From the NCBI GenBank assembly GCA_949295115.1, contig CASFJU010000002.1:1-64000 (forward strand): a stretch of 64,000 nt of DNA. The letters run 5' to 3'. Positions 26,056-34,845 of this stretch are shown here, piece by piece (the first letter of the stretch is position 1; each line of letters opens with the position of its first letter). Both the position numbers and the translations under genes were made by a program. The DNA is from an uncultured Phascolarctobacterium sp. GTDB lineage: Bacteria > Bacillota > Negativicutes > Acidaminococcales > Acidaminococcaceae. Under the pieces are notes generated by a model. It was given only the letters and a program-made list of their open reading frames with translations. It searched no databases and had not been told where the DNA came from.

Positions 26056-27054
26056 TTATGCACCCAGTAAAGGCTGCTCAAAGGCAAACAGTGCGGTATT
26101 GATTTCGTAAATATCGTACCTGCCGTTGATAATGAAAAACTCAATAATCCTGTCAAACACCTGCGACGGCGACAGTGCAAAGCCTGCTTTCGTCAGCAGC
26201 TCCTTGGCTTCGTCAAGCGGCAGCTTCAGCGCGATAGCAAAAGCAATGGCAGTTTGCTTGCTGGGGCGGTAATTTTTATCCTTGCGGATTTTATAAAACA
26301 GCCTGCGGTCGATGTTAGCCAAATGGTAACACTCGGCGTCAGTCATGCCTTTTTCGTCAATTTTGCGCAAAAGCATTTCCGTAAAACTTTCGTCGATGTA
26401 GCTTACAAATTCTTCAAGGTCTCTGTCTGCACTTTCATATTTGCAGCATTTTTCGGCAAGCGTCGCATTAAGCAGCTTTTTGCTTATTTTTAAAGGCGGC
26501 AGATTACTCAGGCGCGGCGCTTCTTCAACAATTTCGCTTTCGTCAAGATATGTTTCGATAGCATCATACAACGCACCGGCAATGCGGTAAGCCTTGCGGT
26601 CGAAAATAACAATATGTACCGTCAGGTCATGCGTGCGCAAAAATTCTTCCGCCGTTTGCACAGCCACTTCCAGCGCTTTATCCTTGGGATAGCCATATAT
26701 GCCGGAAGAAATCAGCGGAAAGGCAACGCTTTCGCAGTCATACTCAACTGCCAGTTTCAGGCTTTCGCGGTAGCAGGAAACAAGCGCTTCCTTCTCACCG
26801 GCAGTGCCGCCCATCCAGCGCGGGCCAACGGTGTGAATAATATATCGTGCGGGCAGGTTGTAGCCTTTGGTTATTTTTGCCTGCCCCGTTTTGCAGCCGT
26901 TCAGCTTCAGGCACTCCTCCAAAAGCTGCGGCCCCGCCGCTTTGTGAATAGCACCGTCCACCCCGCCGCCACCAAGCAAACTATTGTTGGCAGCGTTAAC
27001 AATGGCATCAACTTTCATTTTGGTAATATCGGCAGCAACAATTTGTAACGGCAT
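26056..27054 (-). CDS. macrodomain protein with C-terminal HTH-like domain
   Basis: A 332-residue protein. Residues 1-170 are an ADP-ribose-binding macrodomain of the O-acetyl-ADP-ribose deacetylase type: [20 protein letters not shown] and [11 protein letters not shown] are the substrate loops. After a linker, residues ~215-332 form a helical XRE-like domain ([33 protein letters not shown]-like) ending in [13 protein letters not shown]; this module recurs in Firmicutes proteins of unknown function. The combination suggests removal or reading of ADP-ribose linked to a regulator. The VWA gene lies directly downstream. Confidence 0.85.
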   Translation of the reverse strand: MPLQIVAADITKMKVDAIVNAANNSLLGGGGVDGAIHKAAGPQLLEECLKLNGCKTGQAKITKGYNLPARYIIHTVGPRWMGGTAGEKEALVSCYRESLKLAVEYDCESVAFPLISSGIYGYPKDKALEVAVQTAEEFLRTHDLTVHIVIFDRKAYRIAGALYDAIETYLDESEIVEEAPRLSNLPPLKISKKLLNATLAEKCCKYESADRDLEEFVSYIDESFTEMLLRKIDEKGMTDAECYHLANIDRRLFYKIRKDKNYRPSKQTAIAFAIALKLPLDEAKELLTKAGFALSPSQVFDRIIEFFIINGRYDIYEINTALFAFEQPLLGA

Positions 27055-27083
27055 AGTTAAACCTCTTTCATAATCTTTTTATT

Positions 27084-27089
27084 ATTATA
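27084..27089 (-). promoter_or_regulatory. -10 box of the macrodomain gene
   Basis: A perfect TATAAT on the minus strand, 30 bp before the start codon. The -35 region is weak. Confidence 0.45.
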
Positions 27090-27112
27090 CCAAAATTCAA
27101 CCGCCCATGCAG

Positions 27113-27148
27113 ATAAAAAAGCCCTTCCCGTAAAGGAAAGGGCTTTTT
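27113..27148. terminator. terminator after nucleoside hydrolase gene
   Basis: AAAAGCCCTTTCC / GGGAAGGGCTTTTTT stem, with a U-run on the minus strand. It also would work on the plus strand. Confidence 0.85.
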
Positions 27149-27161
27149 GTTTCAGCAATTT

Positions 27162-28199
27162 TCAATTATCAATTTCAGTCTTGCCAAGATTATGCATTAA
27201 AAGTTCTACAAATTTATGGGCATCTGCATTTAAAGCAACCTTTGCGGTTACAGGCGCCTGCGATTTTTTGGTATTATGGAAATCAGCTACCATTCTGCCA
27301 TCGCAAATACCGCCACTGATATCAATATCTACATTAGCATCGGCAAGTTCAGTAATAACAGAAGGATCAATTAAATATGCCACGGCCAAGGCATCATGAA
27401 TAGGTGCCATGTGGTTTTCATAACGGTAAAGAACCTTTTCACCAACAGTGCCAAAAGTATGGCGAAGCTGATAATTTTCTTCCGATACATCATTTACCTT
27501 CAAATTGGCAATACGCAGTTTTTGCAGTTTTGCCGCAGTTTGTGCTGCAGGTGTGCCCAGAGCCATCAGCTTATCACATTCTTCGTCAGTAATGCAGGCA
27601 CGCCATGTTGCATCAAGCGGCAAAATAACTTTGGGTATTTTACTATCCATAACAATTTTTGCTGCTTCCGGATCGGCATAAAAATTAAATTCTGCGGAAG
27701 CGCTGGCATTGCAGCCGGTATGTCCGCCACCCATAATAATCAGTTGTTTGATTTTATCTTCCAGACGCGGTTCAATGCGCAGAGCCATAGCAACATTTGT
27801 TAAAGGGCCAACGGAAACAAGTGTAATATCTCCTTCGGACTTCATAAAAGTATCTACCAGATAAAATACAGCGTGCTGTGGCTGCGGTTTAATAGTTGCT
27901 TCCGGCAGCGGCAAAAAGTCGCCATGGCAGTCATTTAAAGTAACACGCGGAAGATTAGGCTTGCGCCCGGGCACATTATTGCAGATGATAGGATTTTCAC
28001 AGCCACGGTAAACAGGCACATCCGATTTTAAAAATTCAATCAAGCGCAGGGCATTTTCCGTCGTTTTCGGCACAATGCGGTTACCGTTAACAGTAGTAAT
28101 ACCCAAAAGCTGTAATTTTTCGCTGTACAGTGCCAACATAATGGCAATAGCATCATCAGAACCGGGATCACAATCAAGCACAAATTTTTTCTTATCCAT
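27162..28199 (-). CDS. inosine-uridine preferring nucleoside hydrolase
   Basis: A 345-residue nucleoside hydrolase: the Ca2+-binding DCDPGSDD (residues 9-16) is exact, and VGPLTNVAMAL and EFNFYADPEAAK are further family motifs. It splits a ribonucleoside into base and ribose. It follows a carrier gene by 15 bp, which suggests the carrier imports its substrate. Base preference cannot be read from the sequence. Confidence 0.9.
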   Translation of the reverse strand: MDKKKFVLDCDPGSDDAIAIMLALYSEKLQLLGITTVNGNRIVPKTTENALRLIEFLKSDVPVYRGCENPIICNNVPGRKPNLPRVTLNDCHGDFLPLPEATIKPQPQHAVFYLVDTFMKSEGDITLVSVGPLTNVAMALRIEPRLEDKIKQLIIMGGGHTGCNASASAEFNFYADPEAAKIVMDSKIPKVILPLDATWRACITDEECDKLMALGTPAAQTAAKLQKLRIANLKVNDVSEENYQLRHTFGTVGEKVLYRYENHMAPIHDALAVAYLIDPSVITELADANVDIDISGGICDGRMVADFHNTKKSQAPVTAKVALNADAHKFVELLMHNLGKTEIDN

Positions 28200-28214
28200 A
28201 AATACGCTCCTTTG

Positions 28215-29582
28215 TTAAATAGTAAAAATATAAGAGGCAACAATGTTAACAATAAACGCTAAAATTAAAAGCGGCGCACTGCGCTGAACAAGTTGCATAG
28301 GTTCTACACCAGCGACACCGGCAATAGCAATTACCGCACCGCAAACAGGAGAACAAGCACGTCCGAGCGCTGTACTAAGTTCCATAGGCAGAATTAAAGT
28401 TACTGCCGGGATGCCAAGTTTAGCCGCAATATCAGGCATCAGCGGTCCAAAAGCAAAGAACGGTGCCGCACCACTGCCCATAATAACAGCAAATGCAAAA
28501 GTAATAAATGATAAGAACGCCATAATTAAAAATACTGCGCCTTCCATTTCAGAAATATAGTTAGCAAAAATAGTAATGCCGCCAAGCGTTTTAATACCTG
28601 CCGCAAAAACTGAAGCAGAAATAATAATCGCTACAACCGATACAAAAATATCTGCCATAGCACGCAAAATAACAACTATATCTTTAGGTATTTCATTGCG
28701 GTCGCTGCGGCGGATAAATTCAATGACAAACGTAAAAAACATGCCCAAAATATTTGCTGTAATAACATCAATTTTGGTTTCCGGCACAAAATAATCAATA
28801 AAAATAATTGCTAACGGTACTACCGGTAAAAGAGCGTAACCAACAGGAACATCCGGGTCGCTGATGACAGTTGCTTCCTGAGCCTGATATGTGCCTTTAT
28901 TACGGTCACGGTTATCCATATATTTGTAATAGAACGGTATGCACAAGGCTATAACAGCAATAATGCAAAGAGTAACAGCAAATTGATAGTTGATAAATAA
29001 ATCAACTACATTCATTTTTAAGACACCGGACATAAAAATCGTGGAACCATCATTCGGCCCGTAATCGATACAAATAAGCGCCAATACAGAAGCTGCTGTC
29101 AGCGGACTAATCTGTATTGCCATCAACACAGGGAAAACCGTTGCCAGCATTAAAACAGCAAGCCCTGCCTGACTGGTAATAACCAGCTTTAATGCCATGC
29201 CAATAATGAACATACCGCTTAAAACAAGATATTTATTTTGTATTTTGCTCAGCGGCTTGCTGGCAAGGTAAGCCAGTTTTGTAGAAGCCTGTATATGCTT
29301 CATGTAGGCAGCATAACCGGTTACAATCATAATAATCATGCCTATATTGGCAAGATTAGTTTTAAAGCTGTTGCTGATAAAGCCGAAAGTATCCAGAAAA
29401 ACATTGCCTAAAGTAGTTTTGCCCAAAATAGGAGTGCCTGTCCATAAGCTGGCGCCCATAAAAATAACAATGCCGGATGCGAAAAACACAAAAATAGCAT
29501 TGTACTTTTTCAAGATGAGCTTAGCCACAATTACAGAACAGATAATAGTCAAAGCAATTGATAAAAATCCTGTCATCATCAC
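28215..29582 (-). CDS. DcuC-family carrier
   Basis: A 455-residue inner-membrane protein with about 11-12 hydrophobic segments, related to C4-dicarboxylate carriers of the DcuC type (GSGAAPFFAFGPLMPDIA and ELSTALGRACSPVCGAVIAIAG). DcuC proper moves succinate and fumarate, but pairing with a nucleoside hydrolase points to nucleoside or related uptake for this copy. AGAGGTG precedes the ATG. Confidence 0.8.
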   Translation of the reverse strand: MMMTGFLSIALTIICSVIVAKLILKKYNAIFVFFASGIVIFMGASLWTGTPILGKTTLGNVFLDTFGFISNSFKTNLANIGMIIMIVTGYAAYMKHIQASTKLAYLASKPLSKIQNKYLVLSGMFIIGMALKLVITSQAGLAVLMLATVFPVLMAIQISPLTAASVLALICIDYGPNDGSTIFMSGVLKMNVVDLFINYQFAVTLCIIAVIALCIPFYYKYMDNRDRNKGTYQAQEATVISDPDVPVGYALLPVVPLAIIFIDYFVPETKIDVITANILGMFFTFVIEFIRRSDRNEIPKDIVVILRAMADIFVSVVAIIISASVFAAGIKTLGGITIFANYISEMEGAVFLIMAFLSFITFAFAVIMGSGAAPFFAFGPLMPDIAAKLGIPAVTLILPMELSTALGRACSPVCGAVIAIAGVAGVEPMQLVQRSAPLLILAFIVNIVASYIFTI

Positions 29583-29613
29583 ACCTCTGCTTATAAATTT
29601 TATGAACCATTTT

Positions 29614-29642
29614 ATTTTACAACAAAATTGATATTAAAACAA
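29614..29642 (-). promoter_or_regulatory. promoter of the dcuC-like/nucleoside hydrolase operon
   Basis: TTGTTT (29637-29642), 17 bp, TAAAAT (29614-29619) on the minus strand, ~30 bp before the carrier gene. Confidence 0.5.
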
Positions 29643-29689
29643 TAATTATGGCTTAAAATTTTACAATTAAAAGATTATTACATTTATCA

Positions 29690-29725
29690 CAATACAAAAG
29701 CACCGGCTGTTGTAACCGGTGCTTT
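29690..29725 (-). terminator. terminator after phytase gene
   Basis: AAGCACCGG / CCGGTGCTT stem (29698-29724) with a TTTTGTATT tail on the minus strand. Confidence 0.85.
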
Positions 29726-29728
29726 CAC

Positions 29729-30688
29729 TTATTCCGCCGCTAAGGGCAGGTTGTTTTCCATTGCCCATTGCATCCAGGATTTTTGCAGTTTGGGGTTGGC
29801 TTTTACATACTGGTAAAAGTCTTTTAAAAATTCAATGCGTTCGGTAACGGCTTTTTGCCGCCACACGGGTTTGTTAGGGTTATACGCCGTCAGGTTAATG
29901 CCGCCGATGGCGAACTGGCGCATAACGATATCGTCAAAACTTACCTTGTCCGCATTTTTCAGCATGTCATACATCACCATAAAGGTTGTTGTGCGCCCTT
30001 TGCCCGCAAAGCAGTGGAAGTGCAGCCACGCACCTTTGGGCAGAGTTTTGTAAAAACGCACAAAGCGGTCAACCTCTAAATGATGGGGCGTTAAATGGTC
30101 AGTTAAGGTCAGGCGCAAATATTTTGTGCCGTGCTTCGCCGTCATAGCCTTTTCCGTAACGGCGCTTTCCACCGGCCATGTATAGCATTTATCCGGTACA
30201 ATTTCTTTATTCGCGCCCAAAATGCCGATATTCACAAACGGCACAGCGGCAATTTCATCCAGCATCTGCTGCTCGCTTGCCACAATCTCGCCGTGCGCAC
30301 GCCCTTTGTTGCCCCAGTCGTTGGGCTTGTACCAGCTTGCCGCGCTGCCGTTAATGTAGCCGTGGCTTTCGCCGCGCAGGTCAACATCGTAAATCAGCTC
30401 CGGCTCTGCCGGGATATGCTTTAAAATCTCTGCGTATTCCAGTTCGGAAAACGCCTTGCTGCCGGAGATGCGCAAATTCTCCATGCCGGTGCGCGACGGC
30501 TCTTTGCCGCCGAGCAGATCTTTTTCAAACGCATAATCCGACGTGCGGAAATTATCCGGCAGCATGTCAATGTTTTTGCGGTCCAGCTTCAGCACGCCGT
30601 GTTCATTATCCGTTACGGACGCGGCAAAACCGGTTGCCGCAAAGCACAGCGCCATCAGCACCGCCAAAATTTTGTAAATTGCTTTCAT
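29729..30688 (-). CDS. PTP-like inositol polyphosphate phosphatase (phytase)
   Basis: A 319-residue exported phosphatase. A signal peptide (hydrophobic 8-22, ending GFAAS) directs it to the periplasm. The P-loop is HC226FAGKGR232T, with the cysteine nucleophile and arginine of protein tyrosine phosphatases; DLRGESHG (103-110) and the general-acid region LTDHLTPHH (near D197) match the Selenomonas-type PTP-like phytases. It probably releases phosphate from phytate or lower inositol phosphates. It is the last gene of the run that starts with abgT. Confidence 0.88.
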   Translation of the reverse strand: MKAIYKILAVLMALCFAATGFAASVTDNEHGVLKLDRKNIDMLPDNFRTSDYAFEKDLLGGKEPSRTGMENLRISGSKAFSELEYAEILKHIPAEPELIYDVDLRGESHGYINGSAASWYKPNDWGNKGRAHGEIVASEQQMLDEIAAVPFVNIGILGANKEIVPDKCYTWPVESAVTEKAMTAKHGTKYLRLTLTDHLTPHHLEVDRFVRFYKTLPKGAWLHFHCFAGKGRTTTFMVMYDMLKNADKVSFDDIVMRQFAIGGINLTAYNPNKPVWRQKAVTERIEFLKDFYQYVKANPKLQKSWMQWAMENNLPLAAE

Positions 30689-30703
30689 TATACCGCCACC
30701 TTA

Positions 30704-31261
30704 TCAGCCGCGCACAATAACTTCCAGCCTACCGCTGTCCGGGCAGAACAGCAGGCCATGCACGATAATATCTTTGGGCAGCAGCGGGTTGCTTTTTATT
30801 TCGGCCACCGTTTTTTCCACGTTCTCGCGCGGGTGATGGAACGCGTCCACCCATTTGGCAAACTCGCCCTCCACCGCCGCTATCGCCTCCGGCTTAACGC
30901 CGCGCGCCAGCATGCGCTCCTTCAGCGACGCCGATGTGGAATGCTGCATACCGCAGTCCTCATGCCCCACAACCATAATTTCCGTTACGCCCAGCTCATA
31001 CACCGCCACCATCAGGCTACGGATTACCTCGTCAAACGGGCCTGTAATCATGTTGCCCGCCGCCTTAATAACCTTGGCTTCGCCGCGCGCAATGCCCATG
31101 GCAGGCTCTAAAAAATCTACCAACCGCGTATCCATACAGGTGTAAATTGCCAGCTGCCTGGCAGGATATTTGCTTACCTTTTCGTTGCGGTGCAGATAGC
31201 TTTCCGGCAGCTGCGCCACAAAGCGGGCGTTTTCTTCCAAAATCTGGTCCAACAATGCCAT
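30704..31261 (-). CDS. beta-class carbonic anhydrase
   Basis: A 185-residue cytoplasmic Zn enzyme interconverting CO2 and bicarbonate. The zinc ligands are C42 (YTCMDTR), H100 and C103 (GHEDCGM), with the D44-R46 dyad conserved. The start at 31261 follows GAAGG at 7 nt; the upstream ATG overlaps the asparaginase stop. It lies 17 bp from ansA. Confidence 0.93.
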   Translation of the reverse strand: MALLDQILEENARFVAQLPESYLHRNEKVSKYPARQLAIYTCMDTRLVDFLEPAMGIARGEAKVIKAAGNMITGPFDEVIRSLMVAVYELGVTEIMVVGHEDCGMQHSTSASLKERMLARGVKPEAIAAVEGEFAKWVDAFHHPRENVEKTVAEIKSNPLLPKDIIVHGLLFCPDSGRLEVIVRG

Positions 31262-31278
31262 AATATGGCCTTCTTTCA

Positions 31279-32280
31279 TCAATATTCGTCAAAAATTTGC
31301 TGCAATTTGGCAGGGTCTTTGGTTTCGGTCAGCGCAAGCTGCAATAAAATGCGCGCCTTTTGCGGATTTAAATTGCCGCCGCTGATAAAACCTGCCGCCT
31401 CCCATTTGGGGTTGGCGGGCAAAACGCGTCCTTCGCTGACGCGGGTACTGCGCACAACGGCAATGCCCTGCGCCGCCGCATTTATCAGCGCCTGCTCCGC
31501 ACCCTTGTGGATGCTGCCCATGCCGCTGCCTGCGTACACAATGCCCTGCGCGCCTGCTTTCAGCGACGCTTCAATAAATACGCCGTCGTCGTCGCAGTGC
31601 GTGTAAATAATATCCACGCGGGGCAAAGCGGTGTAGTTTTTACCCGCAAAGGCGGATTGCATGGTATGCCGCTGTTTAACCTGCGCCTCAAAATAAACCC
31701 TGGCGCCTGCGATTGTACCAAGCTGCCCGTAAGGCTGCGCCTGAAAGGCTTCCACCTTGAACGCGCTGGTTTTAGTGGCATAACGCGCCGCCATGATGAT
31801 ATCGTTCATCACAACCAGCACGCCCTGACCGTTGGCATCGGGGCAAGCCGCAGTTTTAACGGCGTTCAGCAAATCCAGCGGGCCGTCCGCACTGATAGCC
31901 GTTGCCGGGCGCATGGCACCGGTAAGCACAATGGGCTTGTCGCCTTTCACCGTCAGGTTCAAAAAGTAGGCGGTTTCCTCCAGCGTATCCGTGCCGTGCG
32001 TTATAACAACGCCGTCCACGTTACTGTCCGCCATCAGCTCGTTGCAGCGCGCCGCCAGCTTAAACCACAAATCGCTGGTAATGTCGCAGCTGTCGATATT
32101 GGCAAGCTGTTCGCCGCTCACTTCGGCAACATCTGCCAGCTGCGGCACAGCGCTGATTAAACTTTCCACGCCCATAGTGCCTGCGGTATAGCCTGTCAAT
32201 TTATCGGCCGCTTCCGCGCTGCCTGCGATTGTGCCGCCCGTTGCTAAAATTTTTATTTTGGGCAAGTTGTTACGCTGCAT
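31279..32280 (-). CDS. L-asparaginase
   Basis: A 333-residue asparaginase with both catalytic threonine motifs: ILATGGTIAG near the N-terminus and THGTDTLEETA in the middle, plus the LTGAMRP segment. No signal peptide, so a cytoplasmic enzyme is expected. Its start lies within the 3' end of the DUF3089 gene (11-bp overlap), indicating one transcript. Confidence 0.94.
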   Translation of the reverse strand: MQRNNLPKIKILATGGTIAGSAEAADKLTGYTAGTMGVESLISAVPQLADVAEVSGEQLANIDSCDITSDLWFKLAARCNELMADSNVDGVVITHGTDTLEETAYFLNLTVKGDKPIVLTGAMRPATAISADGPLDLLNAVKTAACPDANGQGVLVVMNDIIMAARYATKTSAFKVEAFQAQPYGQLGTIAGARVYFEAQVKQRHTMQSAFAGKNYTALPRVDIIYTHCDDDGVFIEASLKAGAQGIVYAGSGMGSIHKGAEQALINAAAQGIAVVRSTRVSEGRVLPANPKWEAAGFISGGNLNPQKARILLQLALTETKDPAKLQQIFDEY

Positions 32281-33259
32281 TTTGCCCCTGCCTTTCTTCC
32301 ATAAAAGTTTTTACGCGCAAATTTACGTTCTGCTGCAAATTGCGGTAAAAAAACTGGTAATCATACAAATGGTAAACACCGTCCGTAAAAACGGACAGCA
32401 CCGGCGGATAATCTTTTTTATCCACGTCCGTCACTTTAAGCACGCCGCGCTCCGTATCGATATAACAGCCCGTAAGCTGCGGCACTTCGCGCGTAATGCT
32501 GCCGCTGTAATCCGTAAAGCACGCACCAGCATTCAGCGTTTTTGCCGCCGGTTTAGCGTCCGTGCGCCAGTTCAGCGGGTTTATGCAAAAGCTTTTTGCG
32601 CCCTGCGGCACCATCAGCGATTCCGTTACCTCCGCTGCTTCGCTGTTAAACATAATCACCGTGCCCAAATCGTCAGCACTCCGCGCCGGGCGGATATAGG
32701 GGTACTGCTCCGCCTCCTGTGGCGTAAAACGCCAGCCGATTGCATAGCAGGCGATCATGTTATCCTGTACAAAATCCGTCTTGCCAAACTCTTTCAGCAA
32801 ACGCAGACACATTTCCGCGCCCTGCGAAAAACCGCTCAGCACAAACGGGCGGCCGCTGTTTTCGTGCTGCATGTAGTGCATAAAGGCCGAGCGCACATCG
32901 CTGTACGCAAAATCAAAATACGGCGCTGCTTCCTGCGCGGGCAGAGTGTAATCCGCAAGCGTCGCCTGGCGGTAATACGGCGCATACATGCGGCAGTCAG
33001 CGTCATAAATGCCGCGCTGCATATTCAGCGCGCCCACAAAATTTGCTTTGGTTTGTTCATCAGCAAGACTCATATTGCTGTGCCCGTCCGTGCCCAAATC
33101 CACCGTCGGGCAAATAATGAACAAATCTGCCGACTTGCCCTTGCCCACACGCCAATATGCCCAGTTAGCGCCGTCGTTATAATCCGGCGTTTGCGCCGCC
33201 GCCAAGCTGCAAACGGCCAGCAGCACAAGCACCAGCACTAAATTACAAAGCTTTTTCAT
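32270..33259 (-). CDS. exported DUF3089 alpha/beta hydrolase
   Basis: A 329-residue secreted protein: signal peptide with hydrophobic core 4-18 and AxA-like site (SLAAAQ). The nucleophile elbow GFSQGAEMCLRLL and the N-terminal DLFIICPTVDLG are typical of DUF3089, a predicted hydrolase/lipase-like family. Substrate unknown. It overlaps the preceding M20 gene by 4 bp. Confidence 0.82.
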   Translation of the reverse strand: MKKLCNLVLVLVLLAVCSLAAAQTPDYNDGANWAYWRVGKGKSADLFIICPTVDLGTDGHSNMSLADEQTKANFVGALNMQRGIYDADCRMYAPYYRQATLADYTLPAQEAAPYFDFAYSDVRSAFMHYMQHENSGRPFVLSGFSQGAEMCLRLLKEFGKTDFVQDNMIACYAIGWRFTPQEAEQYPYIRPARSADDLGTVIMFNSEAAEVTESLMVPQGAKSFCINPLNWRTDAKPAAKTLNAGACFTDYSGSITREVPQLTGCYIDTERGVLKVTDVDKKDYPPVLSVFTDGVYHLYDYQFFYRNLQQNVNLRVKTFMEERQGQNAA

Positions 33260-34434
33260 TTCACATCACTGTTCAAATAATCGTACGCAAACTGCGCGTA
33301 AATTGCCGCGCCGTATTTAAGCTGCTCCTCGTCCACCGCAAATTTGGGGTGGTGGTGCACACAGTTAAGCCCTTTGGCAAGGTTGCGCACGCCGATAAAT
33401 CCATAAACGCCTTTGGTTTTTTCCATAAAGACGGAAAAATCCTCCGCACCGGTCATTTTATCCAGATGGCACAGCGCGTCTTCGCCCATAATTTTTACCG
33501 CCGCATTGCGCGCGATGGCGTTAATTTCACAGTGTTCGTTAATCAGCGGCGCAGGGCCGAAGAAGTAGGTGCTTGTAACCTCGCAGCCGTAAACTGCCGC
33601 TGTTTTTTTAGCTGTTTCTTCAATCAGCTGCGGCATGCCGTTGCGGAACGCCTTGTTAAAGGTGCGCACCGTACCGACAAGCTGCGCTTTATCTGCCACA
33701 GCAGCCTCGCCGCTGCCGCCGTTCATCATGCCCGTGGTTACAACAAGGGTGTTGTTGGGGTCGTTTACGCGGCTGACGATGCTTTGCAGCGCCATAACAA
33801 CCGCCGCTGCCGCCAGCACTGCGTCCTTACCCTGCTGCGGTTTATCCGCCGGTGCGGATTTGCCGGTAATATTAATGGTAAAACGGTCGCTGCACGCCAT
33901 ACGCTCGCCGTCTTCAATGTTTACTTTGCCGCTGTCCATCAGCGACCACACATGCTGCCCAAAAATGGCGTCAACATCATCAAGGCAGCCGTGTTCCACA
34001 TAATGGCGCGATTCCGTGCCGATTTCCTCCGCCATCTGGAACAGCAGCTTAACCGTGCCGTGCAGCTCGTCCTTATGCGCCGCCAGCATTTTGCCAGCCG
34101 CAAGTAACATTGCGGTGTGGCAGTCGTGCCCGCAGGCGTGCATTACGCCGTCGTTCTGCGAACAGAAGCTGCAATCGTTTTCCTCCTGTATCGGCAAAGC
34201 GTCGATATCGGCGCGCAGCATAACCGTTTTGCCGTGGTGTGCGCCCTTAATCGTGCCGACGCAGCCGGTAATATCGTCAAAAGTCTGCACTTCAATGCCC
34301 ATTGCCGCCAATTCCGCAGCAATATGCTCCGTCGTTTTAAATTCTTTGGTGCCCAGTTCCGGGTGTGCGTGCAGCCAGTGGCGCTGCTCAAAAATGTAAT
34401 TTTCAAGCGCTGTTGCCTGTTCCTTAAAATTCAT
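33256..34434 (-). CDS. M20-family amidohydrolase (AbgB/IAA-hydrolase type)
   Basis: A 392-residue M20D metallohydrolase. HPELGTKEF, MHACGHDCHTAMLLAAGKML and MTGAEDFSVF are the metal and active-site motifs, and the inserted lid/dimerisation domain spans about 180-290. Next to an AbgT-type carrier it is a good candidate for hydrolysing p-aminobenzoyl-glutamate or another N-acyl amino acid. It starts 4 bp inside the end of an M20 fragment. Confidence 0.9.
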   Translation of the reverse strand: MNFKEQATALENYIFEQRHWLHAHPELGTKEFKTTEHIAAELAAMGIEVQTFDDITGCVGTIKGAHHGKTVMLRADIDALPIQEENDCSFCSQNDGVMHACGHDCHTAMLLAAGKMLAAHKDELHGTVKLLFQMAEEIGTESRHYVEHGCLDDVDAIFGQHVWSLMDSGKVNIEDGERMACSDRFTINITGKSAPADKPQQGKDAVLAAAAVVMALQSIVSRVNDPNNTLVVTTGMMNGGSGEAAVADKAQLVGTVRTFNKAFRNGMPQLIEETAKKTAAVYGCEVTSTYFFGPAPLINEHCEINAIARNAAVKIMGEDALCHLDKMTGAEDFSVFMEKTKGVYGFIGVRNLAKGLNCVHHHPKFAVDEEQLKYGAAIYAQFAYDYLNSDVK

Positions 34435-34793
34435 TCTGCCGCACCTCCTTCACACTCGCCAAAGTTAAGTTCTGCCGTGCAGCCCAGTGCTGCCGCCGTG
34501 CTTTCGCAAATCGCAGCAAGCTGCGGCTGCATTGCCGTTAAATCTTCTTTGGCTTCGGCATATAAATACGCCGTCATCTTCACCAAATCGGTAATAATGT
34601 TAAACTGAGTGCCGCCGTTTACGCCGCTAAAAGTCAAAACCAGCAGCTTAAGCGGATTATTGACACGGCTGGCTAAAGTCTGCGCGTTTAAAATGATGGC
34701 AGAAGCAGCCACAATGGCATCCTTGCCCAGATGCGGCGTAGAGCCGTGCGCCGAGCTGCCATGAACGGAAATTGCAATTTTTGTATAATACAT
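34431..34793 (-). pseudogene. M20 peptidase fragment, dimerisation domain only
   Basis: A 120-residue frame that aligns only with the dimerisation domain of M20 enzymes (KIAISVHGSSAHGSTPHLGK, ASRVNNP, SGVNGGTQFNII), paralogous to the intact gene downstream. Both metal-binding halves are missing. It nevertheless has a proper GGAG 7 nt before its ATG and ends with an ATGA overlap to the intact M20 gene. It is probably a remnant of a second subunit gene (AbgA-like), possibly retained for translational coupling. Confidence 0.7.
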
Positions 34794-34845
34794 AGCCATA
34801 CTCCTTAAAAGCGGCCGCCATTAGGGCAGCCGCTAAATTAAATAA

